Source: Companilactobacillus huachuanensis
GTDB lineage: Bacteria > Bacillota > Bacilli > Lactobacillales > Lactobacillaceae
Direction of reading: 5' to 3'
Assembly (NCBI RefSeq): GCF_005404815.1
Contig: NZ_BJDF01000012.1
Location: forward strand, 1 to 64,000
Length of the DNA stretch: 64,000 nucleotides
Shown here piece after piece: positions 7,389 to 17,771 of the stretch. The notes under the pieces were generated by a model. That model did not search any database, was not told the origin of the DNA, and was given only the letters and a program-made list of their open reading frames with translations. The position numbers and the translations under genes were made by a program. The first letter of the stretch is position 1. Each line of letters starts with the position of its first letter.

Positions 7389-9581
7389 ATGGGGAACAAA
7401 TTACGCAATTTTCTAGTTGCATTTGTGGCCGCATTAGGACTTGTTGTTCTAGCTTTTTCAAGTCAGACGACAACCCAAGCTGCTACAAATTACAACACGA
7501 ACGATTTGTTAAGCGGTATGTCAATTCAGCAAAAGAATTATGGTACCGCTAGTGATGTTAATTTGACGCTTGATTGGGATGCATCCGGCAAGGAGCTACA
7601 TGATGGCGACACATGGACAATTGAATTACCCGACACTCTCAAAGTAAGAAATGACGGTGAAGTAATTCAACTAAAGGATAAGGATGAAAATGTTATTGGC
7701 GAGGCAGTATTAAATGCTGATAACACTATCACTGTTACCTTTAACGAAAACGTTGAAGGTAAACAAGATTTTTCAGGTAGTCTGAATATTGCATCAGGTA
7801 TCGGACCCGGTAAGGGTGCCGTTATTGGTGATAATAATGTCATTATCGGCGATAAGAACGATAATATGACTGTTACATCTTCAGATGCTGATTTTTCAAA
7901 GAAAGGAACGATTGGGACTGACGAAAATGGAAATGCCATTGTTACATGGACTATTTTGGTCAATCGTAACAGTCAGAATTTTCCTAATTTGACTGTCAGT
8001 GACTTTATTGACCCTAGTACTTCTGGACAAACTTACGTCCCTGGATCAGTCAAAGTATATGAGGCTGCCTGGACTTCTCCTGGTTATTACAAGAAGAGCG
8101 GTCCTATCAGCAGTGGTTCTTACACTCTAAACGAAGAAAGTAACGGCTTTACTTTATCCAATCTTCCTAAAGATGATCAATTTTATGCCATTACTTTACA
8201 AACAAAGATCAATGATCCTGAAAACATGGCTGGTGTAAAATTTAGGAACCATGCCGATTTTACTTGGAGCAATGGCGGCTCTGGAAACAGTAGTAACGTT
8301 AATAAAGATTCAGCTGATGGTAGTGTAACAAGTAATACCAACAGCGGTAGTGGTAACGGTAACGATATTAAAGGTAATGTTACTTTAACTAAATTGGATG
8401 CTAATAATGAATCAGAAGTTTTAGCAGGTGCTACTTACAGTCTTTATAAAGAAGATGGAACACTTGTAGAATCTGGTCTAACAACTGATAGCAATGGTCA
8501 AATTTCAGTTTCTAACTTGGATAAAGGAAACTACTACTTCTTAGAAACTACACCGCCTACTGGCTTTGAACCAAATGGCAATGAAGTTCCATTTTCAATC
8601 ACTGGTAATACTGCTGCCACAGTCAATGTTACAGCGGAAGATGAACCCGAAACTGACGTTGACGCTGACAAAGAAGGCTCAATCGTTATCATGAAAATGG
8701 ATGACGAAACTGGTTATCGTTTAGCTGGTGCCGAATTTACTGTTACAGATGAAAACGATAATGTAGTTGGGACAATTACAACTGATGCTCTAGGTATCGG
8801 ACATTTATACAACCTCAAACAAGGTACCTATACTATCACTGAAACCAAAGCTCCAAACGATTATCTAACAACTGATAAAACACAAACAGTAACAATTGAT
8901 AAAGATAACTTAACTCCTGCTTTGTTCGTTTTTAAAAATACCAAAGAATCAGTTTTTGATGATTCATACAATGTTACACTTCAAAAGTTTGATCGTAGCA
9001 ATATGACTACTGGTGTACCCGGAGCTGAATATACTTTGTATACAGCTGATGGTACTCCAATCGAAACAAGAGTAACTGACAAAGACGGAATGATTGCAAT
9101 TGATGGTTTAAAACCTGGAGATTATTACTTCTTAGAAACAAAAGCTCCAGATGGCTTCGATTCAAATCCCAAAAAGCTTCACTTTACAATTGTTTCTGGA
9201 ACTGAAACTGTAGAAGCAGTTGAAACTTCAGATCCACGTTCTGAAGGTGGTTCTGGCGGTAATAACGGTGGCGATGGTGGTAACACTACTGACCCCGGTG
9301 ATAACGGTGGCAACGAAGGAAATACTGACGGTAATACCGATGGCAACAACAGTGGTAACGAAGGCGGCGACAATGGTGGCATAATTGTTGATCCAGAAAA
9401 CCCTGGTTCAAACAATAATGGCAACAACAACGGCGGCATTATCACTAATCCCGGTAGTAATAATTCAACCAATACTAATAACACACTTCCACAAACTGGT
9501 GCTAAATCAGGCATGGCTGTAACTTTGATTGGTTTTGTTATTTTACTAGGTACAGTTTACTTCAAGCGTCGTCACGCTTAA
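7389..9581 (+). CDS. LPxTG-anchored adhesin with three Cna-B/SpaA domains
   Basis: Cell-wall protein of 730 residues. It has a signal peptide (about residues 1-32, ending TTQAA) and an N-terminal collagen/fibrinogen-adhesin-like beta domain (about 40-315). Three Cna-B/SpaA modules follow, each ending in an ETxxPxGF/ETKAPxxY-like segment. Next come a Gly/Asn-rich spacer (about 625-695), the sortase signal LPQTG at 700-704, a membrane segment and the tail KRRHA. Cna-B modules usually carry Lys-Asn isopeptide bonds and the conserved Lys and Glu are visible. The start at 7389 follows AAGGGGGA; an upstream TTG precedes that site. It is a single gene convergent with the DUF2207 gene. Confidence 0.9.
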   Translation: MGNKLRNFLVAFVAALGLVVLAFSSQTTTQAATNYNTNDLLSGMSIQQKNYGTASDVNLTLDWDASGKELHDGDTWTIELPDTLKVRNDGEVIQLKDKDENVIGEAVLNADNTITVTFNENVEGKQDFSGSLNIASGIGPGKGAVIGDNNVIIGDKNDNMTVTSSDADFSKKGTIGTDENGNAIVTWTILVNRNSQNFPNLTVSDFIDPSTSGQTYVPGSVKVYEAAWTSPGYYKKSGPISSGSYTLNEESNGFTLSNLPKDDQFYAITLQTKINDPENMAGVKFRNHADFTWSNGGSGNSSNVNKDSADGSVTSNTNSGSGNGNDIKGNVTLTKLDANNESEVLAGATYSLYKEDGTLVESGLTTDSNGQISVSNLDKGNYYFLETTPPTGFEPNGNEVPFSITGNTAATVNVTAEDEPETDVDADKEGSIVIMKMDDETGYRLAGAEFTVTDENDNVVGTITTDALGIGHLYNLKQGTYTITETKAPNDYLTTDKTQTVTIDKDNLTPALFVFKNTKESVFDDSYNVTLQKFDRSNMTTGVPGAEYTLYTADGTPIETRVTDKDGMIAIDGLKPGDYYFLETKAPDGFDSNPKKLHFTIVSGTETVEAVETSDPRSEGGSGGNNGGDGGNTTDPGDNGGNEGNTDGNTDGNNSGNEGGDNGGIIVDPENPGSNNNGNNNGGIITNPGSNNSTNTNNTLPQTGAKSGMAVTLIGFVILLGTVYFKRRHA

Positions 9582-9582
9582 T

Positions 9583-9636
9583 TAATAGGTAAAAAAAATA
9601 GACCGAGAAATCTCGGTCTATTTTTTTTACCTATTA
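9583..9636. terminator. Bidirectional terminator, perfect 26-bp inverted repeat
   Basis: Two perfectly complementary 26-base arms (TAATAGGT...GACCGAGA and its complement) are separated by AA, with A8 and T8 tracts inside the arms. It serves both convergent genes and includes the stop codon (9634-9636) of the minus-strand DUF2207 gene. Confidence 0.92.
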
Positions 9637-11442
9637 GAAAGCTCCACCGCCGGAACCTCCACCAAAACCACCTGATGATCCACCGGAGAATCCTCCTGAA
9701 CCACCACTAACACTGGATGAGCTACCAGAACCTCCAGTAATGGCATTACCAAATGAGGCTTGAAATCCTGACGAACTGGAATTGATAAAACTGTGTGCTC
9801 CAATATAGTATGGAATTACCATAGAATTGTCTAATTGCTCCACACTGAAGTTAACCTTCAATGCCTTAATAACTTTATCCGAAACTCCAAAAACGACTGC
9901 ATAGGGCAAAAATTGCTCCCAGAGAATCAAATCCCCTACTTCTGCCATCTTAATGTCATCAATATCTTTCAACATTCGTTTGAAGGCGCGAATCTTATTG
10001 ACCTCTTCTTCACCCAAATCGGTATATGGGGTAACTTTCTTTTGGACTACCGCAAATATTGTCCAAAATATTGCCACAAAAATCAGCATTAGACCGCCAC
10101 TTATCAGTATATTCTTATCGAATATAATTGAAATTATCCACATAAGAAAGACAATGATAGTGGTCGAAATAGCTGCTAATTGAAAGTCCTTGACTATATT
10201 CAAATTATTCATATCAAGATATTTATCGCGACCTTTAGCGGCAGTTTTAGACCATTTCTCAAATTGTTTACTCAACTTGGGACTGCTGTGACGATTTCCC
10301 TTAGTTGACCGCTTGATTTGTTTCAAACTAACTTTCGTTCCATCACCGATATCCTCAATCAAATATTTAAAAAACGGATTCACAGGTGGAACTAACGCCG
10401 TTATTTCATAGGTTTTCTTAACCTTATCAATTTTCATGCGACGCTGACCTACTTCGACTAACAAATCAGCTGTTAAAGACAAACTGTCAGCCTTATCAGT
10501 TCGATTCAAAATAACTTTGGTCAAACTGGGTAAAAAATCTGGCTCATCAAAATAATGATGTAATGGCGTTGGAATAGTATGTTTATTTCCTGAGTTCTTA
10601 TGGAAATTATAGAAACGAATAATATAAATCAGTAAAACAACTATTGTTCCAAAAATCATCAATGCTCGATAAATTAATTTCTTGCGACGACGACTAGCAT
10701 TAGCATTCAGAACCAATTGCTTTTCCTGTGCCAGAACCTTAGCCTTATGCTTCTTGTTAATAACATTCTGATTAGTAGCTGTCACACTTGTTGGAAAAAT
10801 CATGTGGGTTTCCACTATTTCATGTGCAGGCAGTTTAGCTAGCTTCATTACAACTTGTCCCTTTTTATGACTGACACTGGTATAGCCATCAGAAGGTCCA
10901 TGAGTCCAAGCCTGCAATTTAGTAACATTGGTCTGGGGTAAGTTAACCGTCAATACTACATTGTGTAAGGTTTTATCCCAACCTCCACCAATCATTTTCC
11001 AATTTAATTCGGCCGTATCAGTGTAGTTAGTAATCGCCCCAAGCAATCGATATTTATAAATAAATGTCAAATTACGATCCTTGACTGAATGATAAACTTT
11101 CAACCGCATGTATTTGTCAGTTTTGGTGACCTTGAAAGTATCCTCTTGACCTAAATCACCTTGTGTTAAAGGAGTAATCCGTTGTCCATCTTGAATCGAA
11201 ATCTCTGGAGTTGTGGCACCCTTAATGCCTTCGATATTTTGATTATAATAAACACCATGAAAATCACCTTGGAATTTATATTCAATTCTTTGGGTCAATT
11301 CAATATCGCCATTCTTTTGAATATCAGCTTGTGCATGATATTTTTCAATCTGATAGTCACCATCGGCTTTAACTGTAGTAGTAACGTTAAAAGCACAGAT
11401 GATACCCAGCAAAGTGAAAAGCAATCCCCATATTTTTCTCAT
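9634..11442 (-). CDS. DUF2207 family membrane protein, copy 1
   Basis: Exported membrane protein of unknown function, 602 residues. It has a signal peptide (residues 1-26), an extracellular DUF2207 beta domain (about 30-225), a membrane segment near 260-280, a cytoplasmic stretch, two more membrane segments near 425-470, and a tail of Gly/Ser-Phe repeats (GGFSGGSSGGFGGGSGGG). That flexible tail is common in the family. It is a full-length paralogue of the gene at 11809-13605; both use GGGG-type ribosome binding sites and lie in tandem. I cannot name a function. Confidence 0.85.
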   Translation of the reverse strand: MRKIWGLLFTLLGIICAFNVTTTVKADGDYQIEKYHAQADIQKNGDIELTQRIEYKFQGDFHGVYYNQNIEGIKGATTPEISIQDGQRITPLTQGDLGQEDTFKVTKTDKYMRLKVYHSVKDRNLTFIYKYRLLGAITNYTDTAELNWKMIGGGWDKTLHNVVLTVNLPQTNVTKLQAWTHGPSDGYTSVSHKKGQVVMKLAKLPAHEIVETHMIFPTSVTATNQNVINKKHKAKVLAQEKQLVLNANASRRRKKLIYRALMIFGTIVVLLIYIIRFYNFHKNSGNKHTIPTPLHHYFDEPDFLPSLTKVILNRTDKADSLSLTADLLVEVGQRRMKIDKVKKTYEITALVPPVNPFFKYLIEDIGDGTKVSLKQIKRSTKGNRHSSPKLSKQFEKWSKTAAKGRDKYLDMNNLNIVKDFQLAAISTTIIVFLMWIISIIFDKNILISGGLMLIFVAIFWTIFAVVQKKVTPYTDLGEEEVNKIRAFKRMLKDIDDIKMAEVGDLILWEQFLPYAVVFGVSDKVIKALKVNFSVEQLDNSMVIPYYIGAHSFINSSSSGFQASFGNAITGGSGSSSSVSGGSGGFSGGSSGGFGGGSGGGAF

Positions 11443-11498
11443 ATGTACCCCTCAATCTTTAGTAGACATATTTTATCATGATTCGGGTGTAAAGAGAA

Positions 11499-11534
11499 AG
11501 GCGTCAACAATCGCGGTTAGGATTGCTGACGCCT
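11499..11534 (-). terminator. Terminator downstream of DUF2207 copy 2
   Basis: GGCGTCA-CAATC pairs with GATTG-TGACGCC around a short loop. T-rich sequence follows on both strands. It lies between the repeat units and the start of DUF2207 copy 1. Confidence 0.65.
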
Positions 11535-11554
11535 TTTTATATAAAGGCAGTGGC

Positions 11555-11684
11555 TCTAAAACGAGCTACTCAAGGGCAACTCCCTCCGCTTTTCGTAGCT
11601 AAGTAAATCACACGCAAAATCGGCGTGCAATTCACTTAACTATGAAAATGCTCAGGAGCTGACCGCCCTTTTTTTGCTCTCTAT
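11555..11684. repeat. Structured 130-bp repeat, unit A
   Basis: Starts TCTAAAACGAGCTACTCA and shares its start, the TCCGCTTT segment, AAATCAC and AAATGCTC with unit B. In its centre a nested hairpin is formed by TAAGT/ACTTA and CACGC/GCGTG around AAAATCG. The stem bases differ from those of unit B but still pair. Confidence 0.7.
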
Positions 11685-11812
11685 TCTAAAACGAGCTACT
11701 CAGGCCAATTTCTTCCGCTTTGCATAGCTTCCCAAATCACGCACAAATTCGGTGCGTAAATCGTGAAGCTACGTAAATGCTCGGAAATTACCGGGCCTGC
11801 TCCGCTCTCTAA
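11685..11812. repeat. Structured 130-bp repeat, unit B
   Basis: Tandem partner of unit A, starting with the same TCTAAAACGAGCTACTCA. The central hairpin uses AGCTTC/GAAGCT and ACGCAC/GTGCGT around AAATTCG. A third TCTAAAA begins at 11808, overlapping the stop codon of DUF2207 copy 2, so the array abuts that gene. Confidence 0.7.
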
Positions 11813-13605
11813 AATGCTCCTCCAGATCCACCACCGAATCCGCCTGATGATCCACCTGAAAATCCACCAGACCCTCCGTTGATATTGGCAGCTCCACCTG
11901 CACCAATTGCACCCGCAAAGGCACTTTGGAATCCAACACTAGATGCTCCAAATGCTCTGCTAAAACCAATATAATTTACCAAAACAATTGATTGCCCCAA
12001 TTGCTCAGGGGTAAAGTTAACTCTCAATGCCTTAATTACTTTTTCTGAAATGCCAAAGGCAATGGCATATGGAATAAACTGCTCCCACAGAATAATATCG
12101 CCCACTTCAGCCATCTTAATATCATCGATATCTTCAAGCATCCTCTTGAAAGCTCTAATTTGGTTAACGGCTATCTCACCTTCATCAGTATATGGAGTGA
12201 TTTTTTTTCTAATTAAATAATAAACTCCCCAAACCAATACCGCCAAAGTTGCCAAGATAACACCCGGCCACAACATTGGTTTACCAAAGAGCAGTGTAAT
12301 AACAAGCATGATTGCCACAATAATATCGGTAGAAACAGCCGCGATGCTAAACCCATTAGTAATATCCATATTATGCAAATCTAAATATTTTTCTCGATCC
12401 TTAGCTGCATTCGAAGCCCAATCATCAAAATGCTTGGAAACTCTTTCCTTGCCATCATAATCTTGAGCTTCACTTCTAATCGCCCGCAGCGTAACTTTCT
12501 TTCCATCACCAATATCATTGATCATATACTTGAAGAATTCATTGGTCGGCGGAACTAAAGCTGTAATTTCAAATGTTGTACCAACTTTTTCCAATTTCAT
12601 CCGATGATGACCAACTTCATCCATCAAATCTGCTATCAATGACTGAGTATCACCGTCATGCTCCCGATCCAAAATCACCTTACTAAAACTGGGCAAGAAT
12701 TCTGGAGCATCAAAACTGTGATATAACGGCGTTGGAATTTGATGCTTAGTACCTGGTCTCTTGCGCATCGTAATGAATTTATAAAGATAAATACCTAACA
12801 CAACTAAGATTCCAAAAGCCATCAATGACCAATAAATACCATTTTGCTTCTGACGTGACTGATTAGCTTGAATGGCTAACTGTTTTTCTTCAGCACGAAC
12901 CTTTTGTTTCATATTTTTATTAACAACGTTTTTATTCTCAGCAGTAACCGATACTGGGAAAAGCATGCGAGTCTCAATCATCTCATCTCCAGGTAATTCA
13001 GGTACATTAATAACGACACGTCCCCTTTTTTTATCCACTTGATTATGACCAGTTAAAGGCCCATGCGACCACGCCTGCAATTGAGAAATATTCTGCTGTG
13101 GCAGGTTAACTGTAACTTTAACATCCTTCAAAATATCGTCCCAACCATAGAGAATCCGCCAATTCAAAACTGCCGTATCATTATAATTTCTAACCAACCC
13201 TTTGAGGGTATATTTATAAATAAAAGCAGCATCCCCAGTTGACATCTTATGGTAAACTTTCAATCCCAACTTTTTATTAGTCTTCGTTGCCCTAAAGGTA
13301 TTGTTTGCTCCGCTGTTCGATTCCCGGATTTGGACCGTTTGAAAGCCGGTATCAACGTAAACCTTAGGTTGAGTAATATCTTTAACACCCTTCAAACTTT
13401 GGTTATAAAAGACCCCGTGAAAATCGCCTTCAAAATGATAGTCTAGGCGTTGCGTTAATTCTATATCCCCATTTTTCTTCACGTTAGCTACGATATTATA
13501 TTTTTGAACCTTATACTTACCCGCGGCCGAAACATTGGTAGAAGTCACCTGAAAAGCTAGAATAATTCCTAAAAAAGCTATGACAAATCCCCATATTTTT
13601 TTCAT
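11809..13605 (-). CDS. DUF2207 family membrane protein, copy 2
   Basis: Paralogue of the neighbouring DUF2207 gene with the same layout: signal peptide (about 1-28), extracellular beta domain, a membrane segment near 250, two more around 420-465, and a C-terminal GGFSGGSSGGFGGGSGG tail. The product is 598 residues. The start at 13605 follows GGGGGAAATA; an in-frame extension 13 codons upstream lacks a binding site. The tandem copies probably arose by duplication and have diverged considerably. Function is unknown; membrane location is clear. Confidence 0.85.
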   Translation of the reverse strand: MKKIWGFVIAFLGIILAFQVTSTNVSAAGKYKVQKYNIVANVKKNGDIELTQRLDYHFEGDFHGVFYNQSLKGVKDITQPKVYVDTGFQTVQIRESNSGANNTFRATKTNKKLGLKVYHKMSTGDAAFIYKYTLKGLVRNYNDTAVLNWRILYGWDDILKDVKVTVNLPQQNISQLQAWSHGPLTGHNQVDKKRGRVVINVPELPGDEMIETRMLFPVSVTAENKNVVNKNMKQKVRAEEKQLAIQANQSRQKQNGIYWSLMAFGILVVLGIYLYKFITMRKRPGTKHQIPTPLYHSFDAPEFLPSFSKVILDREHDGDTQSLIADLMDEVGHHRMKLEKVGTTFEITALVPPTNEFFKYMINDIGDGKKVTLRAIRSEAQDYDGKERVSKHFDDWASNAAKDREKYLDLHNMDITNGFSIAAVSTDIIVAIMLVITLLFGKPMLWPGVILATLAVLVWGVYYLIRKKITPYTDEGEIAVNQIRAFKRMLEDIDDIKMAEVGDIILWEQFIPYAIAFGISEKVIKALRVNFTPEQLGQSIVLVNYIGFSRAFGASSVGFQSAFAGAIGAGGAANINGGSGGFSGGSSGGFGGGSGGAF

Positions 13606-13821
13606 TATTTCCCCCAGTAGAACTGATTGCTTTAATTTTATCATAGTCAGGATTTTTAAAACTTAACTTGGAAGGTTTTATATATCTTTCTTTGTCTAGC
13701 ACCTACAATTTTCGAACAATATATACTAAAGAAATCCATTAAAATATCCAGAAAATACTTAATATTTTGAATACTTTTAATATCCGTCGACATCCTCCAA
13801 TATATTCCCCAGAAAAAACTC

Positions 13822-13843
13822 AAAAAAAAAGCGATCATCGCTT
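13822..13843 (-). terminator. Terminator of smpB
   Basis: AAGCGAT/ATCGCTT hairpin with a nine-base A run that reads as T on the minus strand, directly after the smpB stop codon. The rest of 13606-13821 is AT-rich with no supported gene. Confidence 0.85.
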
Positions 13844-13847
13844 CAAA

Positions 13848-14327
13848 TTAGTACGCATTTTTCATAACACGTCTAATTTCTCGCTCTTGATCACGTTTTT
13901 TAATTGTTTCACGTTTATCGTATTGTTTCTTACCTTCAGCCACGCCAATCAATACTTTAGCGAAACCATGTTTCAAGTAAACCTTCAACGGTACGACTGT
14001 AATACCCTTCTCCTGAACACTTGCAGTAATCTTACGAATCTCTTGTTTATGCAAAAGTAATTTTCGATTACGTAATGGATCATGATTGAATTGGTTTCCC
14101 TGATTGTAAATGCCAATATTAACATTTTCTAACCAGAGTTCCCCATTTCTAGCTTGAACAAATCCATCCTTAATGTTCATCTTGCTGGCACGAACTGATT
14201 TAATTTCAGTTCCCGTTAAAGAAATACCCGCCTCATATGTATCTAAAATATTATAATCATGGCGAGCTTTACGATTGTTAGCTACTTCATTAGCAGCCTT
14301 TGCATGATGTTTCTTCAAAAGAATCAC
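13848..14327 (-). CDS. smpB: SsrA-binding protein SmpB
   Basis: Binds tmRNA and delivers it to stalled ribosomes for trans-translation. The 159-residue protein shows the family signatures [27 protein letters not shown] and the basic C-terminal tail [14 protein letters not shown]. The GTG start overlaps the RNase R stop in GTGA, so translation is coupled. It is the last gene of the conserved secG-est-rnr-smpB set; RNase R is recruited with SmpB during trans-translation, which explains the pairing. Confidence 0.95.
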   Translation of the reverse strand: MILLKKHHAKAANEVANNRKARHDYNILDTYEAGISLTGTEIKSVRASKMNIKDGFVQARNGELWLENVNIGIYNQGNQFNHDPLRNRKLLLHKQEIRKITASVQEKGITVVPLKVYLKHGFAKVLIGVAEGKKQYDKRETIKKRDQEREIRRVMKNAY

Positions 14328-16654
14328 CGACTTTCGTATTTACCACGTCTCTTATGGCTATTCTTATCACCATGGTCTTTATTGTTATCATTGTGGCGAC
14401 CATGACCACCACGTTCGCGTCCATGTTGCATTGAACGCTTCTTCTTAAATTCTGCTTCACGTTTATCAGCTTGTTCTTGCTCTTCTGGAGTTAAAACACG
14501 TTCAAAATCAATTTGTCTATGTTCAACGTCAGCTCTGATAAGTTTAACTTTGATTGGTTCCCCAACCTTAAATGTCTTACCAGTGCCACGGCCGTGCATC
14601 GACATACTCTTTTCATCATATTCGTAGAAGTCATCCTTCATGTTAGAAATATGAATCAATCCTTCAACAGTATTATCCAATTGAATGAACATACCAAAAC
14701 CAGTCACAGAACTGACAACGGCATCGAATGTATTTCCAACTTGATCAGCCATATATTCAGTCTTCTTCAAATCGTCAACGGCACGTTCAGCGTTAATGGA
14801 AATTCTTTCACGTCCAGATGTATGTTCGGCAATATCTTTAAGTTTATCGCCCCACTTAGTCTGTTCTTCCTCAGTAAAACCATTCTCAGCGTAACTGTGA
14901 ATCATACGGTGAACAGTCAAATCGGGGTAACGTCTGATTGGAGATGTAAAATGAGTATAGTACTTGGCAGCTAAACCAAAGTGACCAAGTGGTTCGTCAG
15001 AATATCTAGCTTGTTGTAAACTTCTCAACAACATAATTGTAACAACTTGTTCTTCAGGAGTTCCAACAACACTTGCTAAAACATTTTGGAACATCTTAGG
15101 AGTAATCTCTTTCAAGTTACCCTTAACCTGCACACCCATAGCAGCAGCAAATTCAAAGAAGTTCTTGATTTTTTCTTCATCAGGTTTTTCATGGACACGA
15201 TATAAGAAAGGAACATGTTTCAAATTATAATGTTCAGCAACTGTTTCGTTAGCAGCTAACATAAATGATTCGATCATCTTTTCAGATGTTCCACGTTCTC
15301 TTAACTTAATATCGATTGGCTTACCGTTTTCATCAACGATAATTTGTGCTTCAGTTTCTTCAAAGTCAATGGCACCACGTTCATGACGCTTTTTGAACAA
15401 GATTGCGTGTAAGTCAGCCATTTCCTTTAACATTGGCACAACTGGAGCATATTCTTCAGTCAACTCTTCGTCGTCCTTAAGAATTTCATTAACATTGTTG
15501 TAAGTCATACGATATTTAGATTTGATAACACTAGGGTAAATATCATGTTTAACAACATTACCTTCATGGTCAATTTCCATCTCACAAGTTAAAGCTAAAC
15601 GATCTTCACCAGGATTCAATGAACAAATTCCGTTTGACAATCTAAATGGCAACATTGGAATTACTCGGTCAACCAAGTAAGTACTTGTCCCACGAGTATA
15701 AGCTTCTGTATCAAGTGGTGAGCCCTCTTTAACATAGTGCGTAACATCTGCAATATCGACTTCAAGATGGAAGTTGCCATTTGGCAAAATATCAAGACCA
15801 ACGGCATCATCAAAATCTTTGGAGTCATCCCCATCGATAGTGATAACCATGTTTTCAGTTAAGTCTTTACGACCTACTCGATCTGAGTCCAAAACGTGGT
15901 CAGGAACCTTTTCAGCTTCTTTTAACACTTCATTAGGAAACTCAGGGTTAATGTCATTGTCAACAACGATTGACATAATATCAACACCGGGATCGTTTTT
16001 ATTACCGATAACTTCAAGTGCTGTTCCGTCCATACTTTGTGGGTGCTTAGCATCTGGATATTGATCGATTGATACTTGGACCATATCACCGATTTGTGGG
16101 TGCAACCCCTTGTCAGAGATGAAGATCATATAAGAAGCAATCTTCTTTTCATGACTCTTAACGTAACCATAATGACCAGTCTTTTCAACTTGGACATCAC
16201 TGTAGGCATGAAATTCACCGACAACTTTTGACAATGAACGCTCTTCGATCTCTACAACTTCACCTTCTGGCCCTTTGTCGATCCAAGGGTTTGATGGTTT
16301 TGTGATTTTAACTTTAACGGTATCGCCATTAACAGCGAACATCGTATTAGTTCTGGCAATAAAGGCATCCGGGTCAACTTCGTCATATCTAACGAAACCG
16401 AATCCTTTATCATTACCTTTGAATATTCCTTCAACGACAGTCTCTGGTGCGGCCATCTTGAATTCATCCTTGTTGGTCAAAGTAATTTTACTTTCACCTT
16501 CTAAGACAGCTAGAGCCTGAACAACACGCTTAAAAGCGGATGCTCCATGCATTCTTAACACGTCTTCAATCTGTTCGGATTTGTAACGACGGTCAGGATT
16601 GCTTCTGAAAACCTCTAGTATGTCTGCAATTAATTTATTATCTTTATCTGGCAT
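14324..16654 (-). CDS. rnr: Ribonuclease R
   Basis: Processive 3'-5' exoribonuclease that degrades structured and tmRNA-tagged transcripts. The product is 776 residues: an N-terminal helix-turn-helix/cold-shock region (about 1-215), an RNB catalytic domain with the Asp-rich motif [12 protein letters not shown] near residue 272, a C-terminal S1 domain ([17 protein letters not shown] near 640) and a basic Gly/His/Lys tail. The ATG at 16654 is used because GAGG lies six bases upstream; a TTG four codons earlier overlaps that site. It follows the esterase stop codon by 8 nt. Confidence 0.94.
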   Translation of the reverse strand: MPDKDNKLIADILEVFRSNPDRRYKSEQIEDVLRMHGASAFKRVVQALAVLEGESKITLTNKDEFKMAAPETVVEGIFKGNDKGFGFVRYDEVDPDAFIARTNTMFAVNGDTVKVKITKPSNPWIDKGPEGEVVEIEERSLSKVVGEFHAYSDVQVEKTGHYGYVKSHEKKIASYMIFISDKGLHPQIGDMVQVSIDQYPDAKHPQSMDGTALEVIGNKNDPGVDIMSIVVDNDINPEFPNEVLKEAEKVPDHVLDSDRVGRKDLTENMVITIDGDDSKDFDDAVGLDILPNGNFHLEVDIADVTHYVKEGSPLDTEAYTRGTSTYLVDRVIPMLPFRLSNGICSLNPGEDRLALTCEMEIDHEGNVVKHDIYPSVIKSKYRMTYNNVNEILKDDEELTEEYAPVVPMLKEMADLHAILFKKRHERGAIDFEETEAQIIVDENGKPIDIKLRERGTSEKMIESFMLAANETVAEHYNLKHVPFLYRVHEKPDEEKIKNFFEFAAAMGVQVKGNLKEITPKMFQNVLASVVGTPEEQVVTIMLLRSLQQARYSDEPLGHFGLAAKYYTHFTSPIRRYPDLTVHRMIHSYAENGFTEEEQTKWGDKLKDIAEHTSGRERISINAERAVDDLKKTEYMADQVGNTFDAVVSSVTGFGMFIQLDNTVEGLIHISNMKDDFYEYDEKSMSMHGRGTGKTFKVGEPIKVKLIRADVEHRQIDFERVLTPEEQEQADKREAEFKKKRSMQHGRERGGHGRHNDNNKDHGDKNSHKRRGKYESR

Positions 16655-16662
16655 TTCTTTCC

Positions 16663-17400
16663 TCAATTGTTTTCTAAAAATTTTAATACGTCACTCTCGA
16701 GCTGAGAATGAGCGCGGTTGATAGTCAAAACATGCCCTGCATTATATAAATGTAGCTGTGATGTTTTAACGTCCTTAGCCACTTCTAATGCAGCATCTGG
16801 ATTAACTAATTTATCGTTCGTACCTTGACCAATAAAATATGGTCGCTTTATTTCAGCTAATTGGTTTGTTACACCAACGGAAGTTTTTCTGATCTCAGTC
16901 AACTTAGCATCAATTTTGGAACTAACTACTCTTATTTTAGAATCGATTTCAATTTCTGTTAAGTCCTGTTGAATAGAATACACCTTTTTTGCATAAGTCA
17001 AAAAGGCTTCCTTGATTCCGTGATATCCTGTACTACCTAATGGTGATCCAAATACTCCACCGCCGATAATGTCAGGGACTTCTTCCAAAGCCTTTGTAGC
17101 AAAGATTGCTCCCAGAGATAGTCCAAAGACATAAATTTGAGTTTTCTGTTGTTCTTGTAAAAATTGAATTGCTTTTTGAGTCTGTTGCCACCATTTTTCA
17201 GGCGAACCGAGTTCTAGAATGTCCAACGGTTCAGCTGTTCCGTGTCCGGCAAACATTGGTGCATACGCCGAATAACTGTTTCTTTCAAGAAAACGACCAA
17301 GTAGTCGCATATCGTTGGAAGTGCCTGAAAAAGAATGTAACAACAAGACCGCTGTCGGTCCACTATCAAAATAGAATGGTTTGGGTCGTAATATTTTCAT
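16663..17400 (-). CDS. Carboxylesterase (Est30 type alpha/beta hydrolase)
   Basis: Cytoplasmic serine esterase of 245 residues. The nucleophile is Ser95 in GLSLG, and the Asp (GTNDKL) and His (AGHVL) of the triad are near residues 197 and 227. The HSFSGTS segment supplies the oxyanion hole. It lies between secG and rnr, the usual place for this gene in Firmicutes. Its AAGGAG binding site is clear. The physiological substrate is unknown; members act on short acyl esters. Confidence 0.9.
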   Translation of the reverse strand: MKILRPKPFYFDSGPTAVLLLHSFSGTSNDMRLLGRFLERNSYSAYAPMFAGHGTAEPLDILELGSPEKWWQQTQKAIQFLQEQQKTQIYVFGLSLGAIFATKALEEVPDIIGGGVFGSPLGSTGYHGIKEAFLTYAKKVYSIQQDLTEIEIDSKIRVVSSKIDAKLTEIRKTSVGVTNQLAEIKRPYFIGQGTNDKLVNPDAALEVAKDVKTSQLHLYNAGHVLTINRAHSQLESDVLKFLENN

Positions 17401-17420
17401 ACTATTTTGCTCCTTATAAC

Positions 17421-17452
17421 AAAAAACCTCCTGAGTAACTTTCAGGAGGATA
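17421..17452 (-). terminator. Terminator between secG and the esterase gene
   Basis: CCTCCTGA/TCAGGAGG hairpin followed on the minus strand by six Ts. It would end or reduce transcription from secG into the esterase-rnr-smpB genes. Confidence 0.85.
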
Positions 17453-17458
17453 AATTGC

Positions 17459-17695
17459 TTAGTGAGATGATAAGTATACTAGTATGATTGAAAATGCAAA
17501 AAACAATACTAGTAAAACGTAGGTAACCTTAACCATGAAGGCTTCAAAACCACGTTTCTTCTGGTTGCTGAATAGGTCCCCACCACCACCAGACAATGCA
17601 TTCAAAGCATCTTGTTGCTTTGTAGGTTGCATTAACACGGCAATTACTATCAAAATGGATACGATTATCAACAATGTTTCGATAATGTTATACAC
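17459..17695 (-). CDS. secG: Preprotein translocase subunit SecG
   Basis: Small non-essential subunit of the SecYEG channel. The 78-residue protein has two membrane segments (about 3-21 and 52-74) joined by a loop with GGGGDLFSNQKKRG, the family signature. The start is GTG, eight bases after GGAGG. It is first in the conserved secG-est-rnr-smpB order, with a terminator after it. Confidence 0.94.
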   Translation of the reverse strand: MYNIIETLLIIVSILIVIAVLMQPTKQQDALNALSGGGGDLFSNQKKRGFEAFMVKVTYVLLVLFFAFSIILVYLSSH

Positions 17696-17771
17696 CTGTA
17701 AAACCTCCGTTCATGGTGTTAAAAAAAGCTGAAATCACTCCTAAAACAATAACATAAATGAAGTCAAATTT

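Noticed and set aside
9179-9514. 111-codon minus-strand frame rich in Pro/Leu opposite the adhesin spacer
   Set aside because: Shadow of the Gly/Asn repeat coding on the plus strand; no binding site.
13656-13838. 60-codon minus-strand open frame upstream of DUF2207 copy 2
   Set aside because: Its ATG lies inside the smpB terminator hairpin, it has no ribosome binding site, and the AT-rich sequence explains the frame.
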